Shown here: in pieces, positions 1 through 7,822 of the stretch | Layout: each line of letters starts with the position of its first letter | How positions within the stretch are numbered: the first letter of the stretch is position 1 | Source: Gemmatimonas sp. | GTDB lineage: Bacteria > Gemmatimonadota > Gemmatimonadetes > Gemmatimonadales > Gemmatimonadaceae | DNA: 64,000 bases | Assembly: GCA_011390885.1 (NCBI GenBank) | Contig: JAABRO010000033.1 | Coordinates: 79,389-143,388, forward strand | Direction of reading: 5' to 3' | Notes under the pieces: model-generated | Told to the model about the DNA's origin: nothing | The model's database searches: none | Seen by the model: only the letters and a program-made list of their open reading frames with translations | Translations under genes and position numbers: made by a program

Positions 1-1
1 C

Positions 2-565
2 GCGAGCGTGTACTCCAATCGCATCGCCAACTACATCTACCTGCGCCCCTTCGGCACCGGTGGGCGCGTGTTCGACTCGCTTGCGGTGGAGCAGGGCAAT
101 GCCTGGCTGCGCGGCGGCGAAGTGGCCACCACGGTGCAGCCGGTGCGCTGGTTGACGCTCGATGCGGGTGCCGACATCACGCTCGGGGACAACCGCACGG
201 CCGGTGTGCCACTCACCTTCATCGCGCCGGCGCGCGCCACGTGGGGCGTGCGCGTGGGCGAGGGAACACCCGCGCTGCTGCGTCGTCTCGTGGGCCAGGC
301 GGCGGTGCCGTACGCGCGCCTGAGCGGCGAAGTGCACGGGCGGCAGGATCGGCTCGATCCCGGTGACGTGGCCCCGCCGGGCTTCACGCTCTGGCACCTG
401 AGTGCCGGCATGGCGATGGCCACGCGTCAAGGTCCGGTGCACGTGGACCTCGTGGTGCGCAACCTGGCGGACGTGCGCTACCGACCGTTCCTGAGCCGCT
501 ACAAGGAGTTCGCGGACGCGCCGGGGCGCGCGCTGCAGCTGCGGGTCAGCGTGGGGACGCCGTAG
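2..565 (+). CDS. TonB-dependent receptor, C-terminal part (5' end outside window)
   Basis: The reading frame is already open at the window edge, so only the last 188 codons are present. The sequence shows alternating hydrophobic and polar strands typical of an outer-membrane beta-barrel. It ends with the usual TonB-receptor block of a NLADVRYRPF-type strand, a PGRALQLRV strand and a short polar tail. The plug domain and signal peptide would lie upstream. The substrate cannot be inferred from this fragment. A small membrane protein and mogA follow on the same strand. Confidence 0.8.
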   Translation, partial: ASVYSNRIANYIYLRPFGTGGRVFDSLAVEQGNAWLRGGEVATTVQPVRWLTLDAGADITLGDNRTAGVPLTFIAPARATWGVRVGEGTPALLRRLVGQAAVPYARLSGEVHGRQDRLDPGDVAPPGFTLWHLSAGMAMATRQGPVHVDLVVRNLADVRYRPFLSRYKEFADAPGRALQLRVSVGTP

Positions 566-652
566 CGGTGCGCGGATGGCTGGACGACGCCGACGCGCGG
601 GTGCATCGTGAGCGGGACGAGACTCTCACCTCCACGCGCCCCCACACCCGCC

Positions 653-832
653 ATGAGCAATCCGCGCTTCCAGCTCCTCTCCAAGATCCTGCTCGGCAGC
701 GCGCTGCTCATGGCGCTGCTCGGCCTGTACATGCTGTTTGCGAAAGCGAATGTGGTGGCGGGCTCGGTGCTCCTCTTGGTAGCCGTGAGTGACGTGGTGC
801 TGGCGCTCGTGTTCGCGCGGAAGACCACCTGA
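653..832 (+). CDS. Small two-helix inner-membrane protein
   Basis: 59 residues. Two hydrophobic helices (about residues 10-28 and 32-54) are joined by a short polar turn (FAKANV), and the protein ends in a basic tail (FARKTT). I chose the ATG at 653 because the in-frame GTG at 608 only adds a proline-rich, non-hydrophobic leader. The stop codon overlaps the mogA start (TGATG), so the two are probably translationally coupled. No family function is recognised. Confidence 0.6.
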   Translation: MSNPRFQLLSKILLGSALLMALLGLYMLFAKANVVAGSVLLLVAVSDVVLALVFARKTT

Positions 833-1389
833 TGACGGTGCCGCCCGAAGCGACGCCGGTGCGCATCGGCATCGTGACGGTGTCCGATCGCGCGGCGGCG
901 GGCACGTACGACGATCTCTCGGGCGCGGAGATCCGTGCCTGCCTGTCGCGGTGGATCGCCTCGCCGTGGGAGGAGACGTACCGCTGCATTCCCGACGACC
1001 GGCCGCTCGTGGAGGCGACGCTGCTCGAACTGGCTGACTGGCACGAGTGCCGACTGATCGTGACCACCGGCGGTACCGGGCCAGCGCTGCGCGATGTGAC
1101 GCCCGAGGCAACGGAGGCGGTGTGCGACCGGCTGCTGCCGGGGTTCGGTGAGGCGATGCGCGCCGAGTCGCTGCGCACCGTGCCTACGGCCATCCTGTCG
1201 CGACAGCTGGCGGGCACGCGCGGCAGCACGCTGATCGTGAACCTGCCCGGCAAGCCGCGCTCCATTGCGGTGTGTCTCGCGGCGGTGTGGCCCGGGATCG
1301 CCCCCTGCCTGCGGCTGCTCGGGGGGGAGACGTTCACGAACTCGGCGGCGGCGCCGGTGGACGGGCGGTTGCCGCCGTCGCCAGATTGA
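832..1389 (+). CDS. mogA: Molybdopterin adenylyltransferase (MogA/MoaB family)
   Basis: 185 residues, the normal size for a single-domain MogA/MoaB protein. The family adenylates molybdopterin before molybdate insertion in molybdenum-cofactor synthesis. Visible motifs are TVSDR (16-20), the nucleotide-binding loop TTGGTGP (78-84) and the NLPGKP loop (137-142). The ATG overlaps the stop of the preceding small membrane protein. Other cofactor and sulfur-carrier genes in the window are moeB (3280-4437) and a moaD-like gene (5652-5957), and a molybdenum enzyme lies at 59939-61009. MogA and MoaB are hard to separate by sequence alone. Confidence 0.9.
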   Translation: MTVPPEATPVRIGIVTVSDRAAAGTYDDLSGAEIRACLSRWIASPWEETYRCIPDDRPLVEATLLELADWHECRLIVTTGGTGPALRDVTPEATEAVCDRLLPGFGEAMRAESLRTVPTAILSRQLAGTRGSTLIVNLPGKPRSIAVCLAAVWPGIAPCLRLLGGETFTNSAAAPVDGRLPPSPD

Positions 1390-1423
1390 ACGCAGTGCAG
1401 GCCTTCATCACCCCGAGGTATCC

Positions 1424-1627
1424 GTGACGCTGTCTCCCGACCTGCTGGCCCTGCTGGTGTGCCCCAAGAGCAAGGCGCCGCTCGAGTATCACGCTGGTCC
1501 GCCGGAGGTGCTGGTGTGTCGCGCGTCGCGGCTCGTGTACCCCGTGCAGGACGGCATTCCGATCATGCTGATCGACGAGGCCACCCCGCTCGACGAGTCG
1601 GTGTACCCGCCGCCGGCGGCGGTGTGA
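1424..1627 (+). CDS. Trm112-like zinc-ribbon protein (UPF0434 type)
   Basis: 67 residues starting at GTG. The protein begins with the family signature LLALLVCPKSKAPL and continues with a second Cys (LVCRAS), then RLVYPVQDGIPIML, which matches the bacterial Trm112/YcaR fold. In other organisms Trm112 proteins activate methyltransferases. The partner here is unknown because no methyltransferase gene is adjacent. The short acidic, proline-rich tail (YPPPAAV) is normal for the family. Confidence 0.8.
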   Translation: MTLSPDLLALLVCPKSKAPLEYHAGPPEVLVCRASRLVYPVQDGIPIMLIDEATPLDESVYPPPAAV

Positions 1628-1688
1628 GACGCATGCGCGCGGCGGCCAGCGGGTGCATGACCGCATGACCGTGCGCGTGCGGCTCGGA

Positions 1689-1694
1689 TAGCCT
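1689..1694 (+). promoter_or_regulatory. TAnnnT -10 box directly upstream of the K+ channel gene
   Basis: TAGCCT lies 4 bases before the ATG at 1699, and TGACC is present about 18 bases further upstream. The spacing implies transcription starting at or next to the start codon, i.e. a leaderless mRNA. Several other genes in the window show the same arrangement. Confidence 0.4.
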
Positions 1695-1698
1695 CGCC

Positions 1699-2541
1699 AT
1701 GGCGCCGTCACCCGACCGGGCGCATGGCCCGCAGTACCCCGCCGGCGCGCGACGCCAGCGGCTGCACGAGATCGTCTTCGAGGCGGAAACGCCAGCCGGC
1801 CGCGCCTTCGACCTCGTGCTGCTCGTGGCCATCGTCGCCAGCGTGGTGGTGGTGCTGTACGAGAGCGTACCGAGTGTGCGCGAGCGCTTTTTTCGCGAAC
1901 TCTATGTGCTCGAGTGGTTCTTCACGGGGCTGTTCACCGTGGAGTACGCGCTGCGGCTGTACGCGGTGCAACGGCCGCTCCGCTATGCGCGCAGCTTCTT
2001 TGGCGTGGTGGACCTGCTGGCGATCCTGCCTACGTACCTCAGCCTCTTCGTGCCTGGGGCGCAGGCGCTGTCGGTGGTGCGCAGCCTGCGCCTGCTGCGG
2101 ATCTTCCGGATCCTGAAGCTCTCCGCCTACCTGAACGAATCCGGGCAGCTGTGGCGCGCCCTCGTGGCGAGTCGGCGCAAGATCACGATCTTCCTGCTCA
2201 CCGTGCTCACGATCGTGGTGATCGTGGGGGCGGCCATGCACCTCGTGGAAGGGCCGGCCAGCGGATTCACCGACATTCCGACGTCGGTGTACTGGGCGAT
2301 CGTCACCATCACGACCGTTGGCTACGGTGACGTGGCTCCGATCACGCCGCTCGGCCGGCTGCTGGCCGCGATGCTGATGATGCTCGGCTACGGCATCATC
2401 GCCGTGCCCACGGGCATCGTCACGGCCGAGCTGACGCGCGAGGTGCGGCAGGAGGTGACCAACAACGCGTGCCCGGCGTGCGGGGCCGAGGGACACCGGG
2501 CGGATGCGATCTTCTGCCGGCGGTGCGGCGCGCGGCTCTGA
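1699..2541 (+). CDS. Voltage-gated-type potassium channel with C-terminal zinc ribbon
   Basis: 280 residues with six membrane segments. The S4-like helix carries regularly spaced arginines (RSLRLLRIFRILKL, 128-141) and the selectivity filter TVGYGD is at 206-211. The sequence therefore supports a tetrameric Kv-like K+ channel of the inner membrane. After S6 there is a short cytoplasmic tail with a four-Cys ribbon (C258, C261, C273, C276, in CPAC and CRRC pairs). This ribbon is common in bacterial channels of this type and may bind zinc. The gene appears to be a single transcription unit. Confidence 0.92.
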   Translation: MAPSPDRAHGPQYPAGARRQRLHEIVFEAETPAGRAFDLVLLVAIVASVVVVLYESVPSVRERFFRELYVLEWFFTGLFTVEYALRLYAVQRPLRYARSFFGVVDLLAILPTYLSLFVPGAQALSVVRSLRLLRIFRILKLSAYLNESGQLWRALVASRRKITIFLLTVLTIVVIVGAAMHLVEGPASGFTDIPTSVYWAIVTITTVGYGDVAPITPLGRLLAAMLMMLGYGIIAVPTGIVTAELTREVRQEVTNNACPACGAEGHRADAIFCRRCGARL

Positions 2542-2640
2542 GCGGGAGTGTACCCGGGGTGTGATGACGGCACCCGGCGGTGGATCGTCCATTCGATGCG
2601 CTCTCATCGTTGCCAACCGCATTCTGCCGCCCGCGCCTGC

Positions 2641-3261
2641 ATGACCTCGTCGTCCGCCAAGTCCCGCACCCTCACCCGGGTGCTGTTGCTCAGCGCCACG
2701 CTCACCGTGGTCGTGCCGATCATGCGCGGCATGATGACGGGCGCGATCCCGCCCGGCCCGGTGCGCGTGGTGCTCGTCGGCTCGCTGCTTGGCGCCGGCG
2801 TGATGGGGCTGCTGGCGCTCCGGCGCGTGAACGAGCAGCGCGCGGCCACGCGGCGCACCACCGAGATGGTGCGCTTCTTCGACGACATCAGCCTTCTGCG
2901 ACCGCGCGCGCAGGCTGCGCGCGCGCTGCTGGCGGGCGCCCCGTCGAACGACGTGGAGCGCAAGGCGGTCGTGGCCGTGACCCAGTTCCTGGGGGAAATG
3001 GCGCGCTCCGTGGCTGACGGGACCGCAGAGGGAAAGAGCGCGGTGCTGGCGCACCCGATCGTTGGGGCGTGGCTGCGCGCGCTGGCAGCGACGCCCATTC
3101 CTGTGTCGTTCGATGCGGCGCAGCGCTCGGCGCTGCAGCAGCTGTTCCGCGACGTGGGCGCCACGCGCACGCGCGCCGAACCACTCGACGAGGGGAGCCG
3201 CGCGCTGCTGGAGCGCGACGCCGTCATGTTCCGCGCCGACGAGGTCGAGCGGATCTTCTGA
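2641..3261 (+). CDS. Hypothetical two-helix membrane protein
   Basis: 206 residues from the ATG at 2641; an earlier in-frame GTG gives only a Cys/Arg-rich, unlikely leader. Two hydrophobic segments (about 14-30 and 41-58) flank a short Pro/Gly-rich loop. They are followed by a roughly 145-residue soluble, mostly helical region rich in Ala, Arg and Leu, without catalytic motifs I recognise. Convergent with moeB, 18 bases away. No function is proposed. Confidence 0.6.
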   Translation: MTSSSAKSRTLTRVLLLSATLTVVVPIMRGMMTGAIPPGPVRVVLVGSLLGAGVMGLLALRRVNEQRAATRRTTEMVRFFDDISLLRPRAQAARALLAGAPSNDVERKAVVAVTQFLGEMARSVADGTAEGKSAVLAHPIVGAWLRALAATPIPVSFDAAQRSALQQLFRDVGATRTRAEPLDEGSRALLERDAVMFRADEVERIF

Positions 3262-3279
3262 CGGGGGGTGGGCGCTGAC

Positions 3280-4437
3280 TTATGGCGCGGGCGGTGCCTC
3301 GCGCTCCCAGCGCAGCATGCCGCCGGTGAGAGACCACACACGATTGAATCCGGCCGCCTCGAGGCGCCGCACGGCATCAGCGCTGCGCTTGCCGCTGCGG
3401 CACACGAGCACGAGGTCGCGGTCGCGTGGCAGCGCGTCCATGTGCGTGTCGATGTCACCGAGCGGAATGAGCCGCGAACCGGGGATGCGCGAGACGGCCG
3501 CTTCGTGCGGTTCGCGCACATCGATGAGGTCGAGGGCGTCGCCGCGTGCGAGGCGCTCGCGCAGCGCTTCCGGCGCGATCTCCGGCACGGCATGCGCGTG
3601 CGCGTGAGCCTGCGCCTGCGCCGCAGCGGCCAGCGCGGGCGTGCCGCAGAACTCGTCGTAGTCGATGAGTTTGGTGATCGTGCGCGTGCCACAGGCCGGG
3701 CAGTTCGGGTCGCGCGACACGCGCACGGTGCGGAACTGCATGCCGAGCGTGTCCGCGAGGAGCAGCCGACCGGCCAGCGTTTCACCAAGGTCGAGAATGA
3801 GCTTGATGGTCTCGACGGCCTGGATCGTGCCGATGAGTCCCGGCAGCACGCCGAGCACGCCGCCTTCCGCGCAGTTGGGTACCGTGCCGGCGGGTGGCGG
3901 CTCCGGGTAGAGGCAGCGGTAACAGGGCCCGTCGTCGGTCGCGAAGACCGAGGCCTGCCCGTCGAACTGGAAGATGGCCCCATGCACGTTCGGGCGGCCC
4001 AGCAGCACGCAGGCGTCGTTGATGAGGTAGCGCGTGGCGAAGTTGTCCGTGCCGTCCACCACGATGTCGTACGCGCCCACGATCTCGAGCGCGTTGGCCG
4101 AGGTGAGCCACGCATCGTGCAGCACGACGTGCACGTGCGGGTTCACGTCGTGCAGCCGATCGCGGGCGGATGCGAGCTTGGGTCGCCCCACGTCGCGCGT
4201 GCCGTGCAGCAGCTGCCGCTGCAGGTTGGACTCGTCGACCAGGTCGTGATCCACGAGGGCAAGCGTGCCCACGCCGGCGGCGGCGAGATAGAGCGCAGTG
4301 GGTGACCCCAGTCCGCCCGCGCCCACGACGAGCACGCGCGCGGCCTTGAGCCGCGCCTGACCCTCGGGCCCGACGCCGGGGAGGGAGAGGTGGCGATCGT
4401 AGCGTCGCCATTCGGCGGGAGAGAGGTCGGGGCGCAT
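3280..4437 (-). CDS. moeB: E1-like sulfur-carrier adenylyltransferase with C-terminal rhodanese domain (MoeB/ThiF type)
   Basis: 385 residues. Residues 1-265 form the MoeB/ThiF E1 domain: the ATP loop VGAGGLGS (38-45), D130 in DGTDNF, the catalytic-type Cys189 in [10 protein letters not shown], and two zinc pairs (C172/C175 and C246/C249). A His-Ala linker ([12 protein letters not shown], about 275-284) leads to a rhodanese domain with active-site Cys346 in CRSGKRS. Such proteins activate the Gly-Gly end of MoaD/ThiS-type carriers and load sulfur. The start was set at [10 protein letters not shown] because upstream codons lie opposite the divergent gene. A MoaD-like protein is encoded 1.2 kb away on the other strand. 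Confidence 0.92.
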   Translation of the reverse strand: MRPDLSPAEWRRYDRHLSLPGVGPEGQARLKAARVLVVGAGGLGSPTALYLAAAGVGTLALVDHDLVDESNLQRQLLHGTRDVGRPKLASARDRLHDVNPHVHVVLHDAWLTSANALEIVGAYDIVVDGTDNFATRYLINDACVLLGRPNVHGAIFQFDGQASVFATDDGPCYRCLYPEPPPAGTVPNCAEGGVLGVLPGLIGTIQAVETIKLILDLGETLAGRLLLADTLGMQFRTVRVSRDPNCPACGTRTITKLIDYDEFCGTPALAAAAQAQAHAHAHAVPEIAPEALRERLARGDALDLIDVREPHEAAVSRIPGSRLIPLGDIDTHMDALPRDRDLVLVCRSGKRSADAVRRLEAAGFNRVWSLTGGMLRWEREAPPAP

Positions 4438-4504
4438 GCCAGAAGCCTGCGCCCGGGGGGCGGCGGGCGCAATCGGCCTCTTACAGCATCGCGCCACCGA
4501 GGCG

Positions 4505-4535
4505 TATGTTTTTCGTCCCCCTTCGACGAGGAAGG
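4505..4535 (+). promoter_or_regulatory. Candidate promoter and Shine-Dalgarno for the Asp-box propeller gene
   Basis: TATGTT at 4505-4510, followed about 20 bases later by GAGGAAGG at 4528-4535, four bases before the ATG at 4540. A weak TTACAG lies 18 bases upstream of the -10 box. The 102-base gap is divergent, so the moeB promoter must also lie here. Confidence 0.35.
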
Positions 4536-4539
4536 CCTG

Positions 4540-5655
4540 ATGAGCGGAGTGCGAGTCCTGGTGGGAACGCGCAAGGGCGCGTTCATCCTGACGTCCGACG
4601 CAGCGCGCACGCAGTGGACTGTGAACGGTCCGCATTTCCCGGGGTGGGAGATGTACCACCTCAAGGGATCGCCGGTGGATCCGAACCGGATCTACGCCTC
4701 GCAGTCGAGTGGCTGGTTCGGCCAGCTGATCCAGCGATCGGATGATGGCGGCGCGACGTGGACGGCCGTGGGGAATGAACTCCGCTACGACGGCGACGCC
4801 GGCACGCACATGTGGTACGATGGCACGCCGCACCCGTGGGAGTTCACGCGCGTGTGGCACCTCGAGCCATCGCGCACGGATCGCGATGTGGTGTACGCCG
4901 GCGTGGAGGATGCGGCGCTCTTCAAGTCGGTGGACGGCGGCATGACGTGGACGGAGCTGGCAGGACTGCGGCGTCATGGGTCCGGCGCGGAGTGGCAGCC
5001 GGGTGCGGGCGGCATGTGCCTGCACACGATCGTGCTCGATCCGGCCGACGAGCGCCGGATCTACGTGGCGATCTCGGCGGCGGGGGCCTTCCGCAGCACC
5101 GATGGCGGCGAGACATGGACGGCGATCAACAAGGGGCTGCGCTCGGGGGAGATCCCGGACCAGGACTCCGAGGTGGGGCACTGCGTGCATCGCATCGACA
5201 TGCATCCGTCCAACCCGCAGCGGCTGTACATGCAGAAGCACTGGGACGTGATGCGCAGCGACGACGGCGGCGACCAGTGGTACGAGGTGAGCGGCAACCT
5301 GCCCACCGACTTCGGCTTCCCCATCCAGGTGCACGCGCACGAGCCGGAGACGGTGTACGTGGTGCCGATCGCGAGCGACGCGCACCACTTTCCGCCGGAC
5401 GGCAAGCTGCGCGTGTATCGCAGCCGCACCGGTGGCAACACGTGGGAGCCGCTCACCAACGGCCTGCCGCAGCAGGACTGCTACGTGAACGTGCTGCGCG
5501 AGGCGATGGCGGTGGACACGCTGGATTCGTGCGGCGTGTACTTCGGCACCACCGGCGGCCAGGTGTACGTGTCGCGTGACAGCGGCGATCACTGGGACGC
5601 GATCGTGCATGACCTGCCGCCGGTGCTGTCGGTGGAAGTGCAGACGCTGCCGTGA
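4540..5655 (+). CDS. Cytosolic Asp-box (BNR) beta-propeller protein
   Basis: 371 residues with at least six Asp-box repeats of the form S-x-D/T-x-G-x-x-W (for example [36 protein letters not shown]), so a sialidase-like beta-propeller. There is no signal peptide: the protein starts [15 protein letters not shown]. This argues against a secreted sialidase, and the sialidase Arg triad is not evident. The stop overlaps the next start (GTGA), so the propeller is translationally coupled to a MoaD/ThiS-like protein. That link suggests a role with a ubiquitin-fold sulfur carrier, but the actual function is unknown. Confidence 0.8.
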   Translation: MSGVRVLVGTRKGAFILTSDAARTQWTVNGPHFPGWEMYHLKGSPVDPNRIYASQSSGWFGQLIQRSDDGGATWTAVGNELRYDGDAGTHMWYDGTPHPWEFTRVWHLEPSRTDRDVVYAGVEDAALFKSVDGGMTWTELAGLRRHGSGAEWQPGAGGMCLHTIVLDPADERRIYVAISAAGAFRSTDGGETWTAINKGLRSGEIPDQDSEVGHCVHRIDMHPSNPQRLYMQKHWDVMRSDDGGDQWYEVSGNLPTDFGFPIQVHAHEPETVYVVPIASDAHHFPPDGKLRVYRSRTGGNTWEPLTNGLPQQDCYVNVLREAMAVDTLDSCGVYFGTTGGQVYVSRDSGDHWDAIVHDLPPVLSVEVQTLP

Positions 5656-5957
5656 CGTCCACCGTGCGCGTGGTGCTCCCGTCGCCGCTGCGCGCGCTCG
5701 CGGGGGTGGGCACGGAGATCGCGGTGCGTGTGCACGGCCCCGCGACCGTGCACGCCATCGTGGACACGATCGAGGCGGAGTATCCGATGCTGCGCGGCAC
5801 GATCCGCGATCAGGTCACGCGGAAGCGTCGCGCGTTCGTGCGGTTCTTCGCGTGCGAGCGCGACCTGTCGCACGAGCCGATGGATGCGCCGCTGCCCGAC
5901 GCGGTGGTGGATGGGCGGGAGCCGCTGCTGATCGTGGGGGCGATGGCGGGCGGGTAG
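5652..5957 (+). CDS. MoaD/ThiS-family ubiquitin-fold protein with C-terminal Gly-Gly
   Basis: 101 residues, GTG start overlapping the preceding stop. The sequence pattern ([14 protein letters not shown], then [14 protein letters not shown], then [13 protein letters not shown]) is that of a beta-grasp sulfur carrier ending exactly in Gly-Gly, the form activated by E1-like MoeB/ThiF enzymes. An E1-rhodanese gene lies just across the divergent promoter. It could supply sulfur to molybdopterin or thiolated cofactors, or act as a protein modifier. Coupling to an Asp-box propeller rather than to MoaE or ThiG leaves its client open. Confidence 0.85.
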   Translation: MTSTVRVVLPSPLRALAGVGTEIAVRVHGPATVHAIVDTIEAEYPMLRGTIRDQVTRKRRAFVRFFACERDLSHEPMDAPLPDAVVDGREPLLIVGAMAGG

Positions 5958-5964
5958 GGACGCG

Positions 5965-6397
5965 TCAGTCGGTCCGCAGCAGGGAGGCGATGTCGAGTCG
6001 CAGCGCGTGCTCTGTGCCGGCCGCCTGCCACGTCAGCGTGTCGCGCACGACCGTGGGGCGCAGGTCGGTGGGTGTCCACACCTCCACGGCCGACGCCTCG
6101 AGGTCCACCAGCCAGATGGCGGGAATGCCCTGCTCCTGGTACAGTCGTCGCTTGTTGCACGAGCGTGTCGTCGCTCCACGAGATGTCGGCAGGGCTGATC
6201 ATCGTTTCGATGTCACCGACGCGTTCGCAGTACGCGCCGACCGCCGTAGCCAGCCGAAGCACGACACGCTGGTGGGCCGGACGCGGGGACGGGCTCACGA
6301 GCAGTTCGCCCCACACCAGCTCGTAGCGATTGCCGTCATCGGGCATCGCGCGCACGGTGTCGGCGGTGGTGTAGGCGGCGGGAAGCACCATGGGCAT
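5965..6397 (-). pseudogene. Uma2-family (DUF820) endonuclease gene, internally deleted and frameshifted
   Basis: The first roughly 80 codons (MPMVLPAAYTTADTV to SWSDDTLVQ) are a normal Uma2 N-terminus. The frame then runs into nonsense. In another frame, starting within a few bases, the family C-terminus resumes (KRRLYQEQGIPAIWLVDLEA) and ends at 5965. The intact family has about 45 more residues between these parts, including the PDLVVEVLS-type segment with the PD-(D/E)XK acidic residues. A deletion has therefore removed the active site and shifted the frame. About 125 of the usual 190 codons remain. A sequencing error alone would not explain the missing segment. Confidence 0.8.
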
Positions 6398-6403
6398 AGG
6401 GTA
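6398..6403 (-). promoter_or_regulatory. -10 box of the Uma2 pseudogene
   Basis: On the minus strand TACCCT lies 6 bases before the second ATG of the gene (at 6391), with TTGCGT 17 bases upstream (6421-6426). This is the same leaderless-type layout seen at other genes, and it suggests the third codon, not the first, was the original start. Confidence 0.4.
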
Positions 6404-6406
6404 CGC

Positions 6407-7639
6407 CTAGCGCTCCGGCAACGCAAACGGGATGCGCTTCACCGCCACCCGTCCATCCGCCACCACGAGCAGCACGTCCTGCAGCGCGGTGATGTCCTCG
6501 AGCGGATTGCGCTCCACGAGTGCGTAGTCGGCTTCGCGTCCGACGGTGAGCGTGCCCGTGCGATCGGCGATGCCGAGCGCCTCGGCGGCCACGGCGGTGG
6601 CACTGCGGAGCGCCTGCATGGAGGTGAGGCCAAGTTCGACAAAGTGTTCGACTTCATGCGCGATGCGCGTGACGCCGTCGGCGCCGTAGTTGGTGTCGCC
6701 GCCTGTGACGAGCGGCACGCCGAGCGCGTGGGCGCGGCGCACGGTTTCGCGCAGGCGCGGGAGCATGTGACGACCGCGGAGCTGCAGCAGCGGTGTGTCG
6801 TACTCGCCGCCGGGGAGCGTGAGGTCGATGACGGTGGCGTACGTGGGCACGAGATACGTGCCGCGCTGCTTCATGAGCGCGAGCGTGGAGTCGGAGAGAT
6901 ACGTACCGTGCTCGATACTGTGTGCGCCGGCGAGCACGGCCGCGCGTGCGCCCTCGTCGCCGTGGGCGTGGACCTGCACCTTGAGCCCGTGCACCGCGGC
7001 CTCCTCCACGATGGCGCGCAGCTGCTCGGTGTCGTACACCTGCTTGCGCGGGTCCTGCTCCTCGAGGCCGGCGCGCTCCGTGCCGCGCGTCTTGATCACG
7101 TCTGCACCGCGACTCGCGTTGATGCGCACCACCTCGCGCAGCTGCGCCGGCGTGAGCACGGCGTCGCCCAGCGCGGCGAGACGCGGGTCGGCGGTGGCGG
7201 TCTCGCCGAGGTACGGGGTGACGAACACGCCGGCGGCGAGCATTTCGGGGCCGGCGAGCGTGCCGGCCTTCACGAGTTCGCGGAGCCCCACGTCCTGATA
7301 GTGGCTGGTGCTGCTGCTGCGCACGGTGGTGACGCCGGAGCCGAGCGCGCGAAGCATGGCCGCACGCGTGCTGATGTGCGTGTGCGCGTCGATGAGGCCG
7401 GGCACGAGCCAGCGTCCGCCGGCGTCGATCGTGTCGGCGGGGGCCGTGACGCGCACGGGGCCAGGGCCGATGTGCACGAGGCGCGTGCCGGTGCTCACCA
7501 CCTGCACGTTTCGCTGCGGCGCGGCGCCGGTGCCGTCGATGACGTGCACGTTGGTGAGCACGAGCGTGCGCGGCGCGGGCTGGGCGGCGAGCGCGGCGGG
7601 GAGGGTGAGGAGGGCGACGGCGACGGGGAACGGACGCAT
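6407..7639 (-). CDS. Secreted metal-dependent amidohydrolase (imidazolonepropionase-like / Xaa-Pro dipeptidase type)
   Basis: 410 residues with a Sec signal peptide (MRPFPVAVALLTLPAALAA, cleavage before QPAPR). The amidohydrolase TIM barrel shows the HxH metal pair in LIDAHTHIS (H86, H88), a probable carboxylated lysine in VIKTRG (K183), metal histidines in VHAHGDEG (H224, H226), H244 in SIEHGTYL, and TGGDTNYG with the catalytic-type Asp. The family hydrolyses peptides or cyclic amides, and many exported members are dipeptidases. I chose MRPFPVAV because it opens the signal peptide. It is divergent from a secreted propeller protein. Confidence 0.88.
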   Translation of the reverse strand: MRPFPVAVALLTLPAALAAQPAPRTLVLTNVHVIDGTGAAPQRNVQVVSTGTRLVHIGPGPVRVTAPADTIDAGGRWLVPGLIDAHTHISTRAAMLRALGSGVTTVRSSSTSHYQDVGLRELVKAGTLAGPEMLAAGVFVTPYLGETATADPRLAALGDAVLTPAQLREVVRINASRGADVIKTRGTERAGLEEQDPRKQVYDTEQLRAIVEEAAVHGLKVQVHAHGDEGARAAVLAGAHSIEHGTYLSDSTLALMKQRGTYLVPTYATVIDLTLPGGEYDTPLLQLRGRHMLPRLRETVRRAHALGVPLVTGGDTNYGADGVTRIAHEVEHFVELGLTSMQALRSATAVAAEALGIADRTGTLTVGREADYALVERNPLEDITALQDVLLVVADGRVAVKRIPFALPER

Positions 7640-7822
7640 GGCGAGCGGGGTGCAAGAGGTGGCGTACGGCTGGTCGACGCTACGGCGCTCCGGTTGCGGT
7701 GTCCAGCGGCGCTGCATTGACGAGACGCAATGGACGTCCGCCTCCCCTTGTGCGGGTCGCGGGTCGTCCCGGTAGCGGCATCATCAGCTTCTGCGCCCCC
7801 TTCCTCCCGGATCGTGCGGTTC

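Noticed and set aside
4438-5610. Extension of moeB to 776 residues
   Set aside because: The extra part is His/Arg/Val-rich mirror coding of the Asp-box propeller gene on the other strand.
4540-5655. Annotation of the Asp-box protein as a secreted exo-alpha-sialidase
   Set aside because: No signal peptide and no visible Arg triad; Asp-boxes occur in many non-sialidase propellers.
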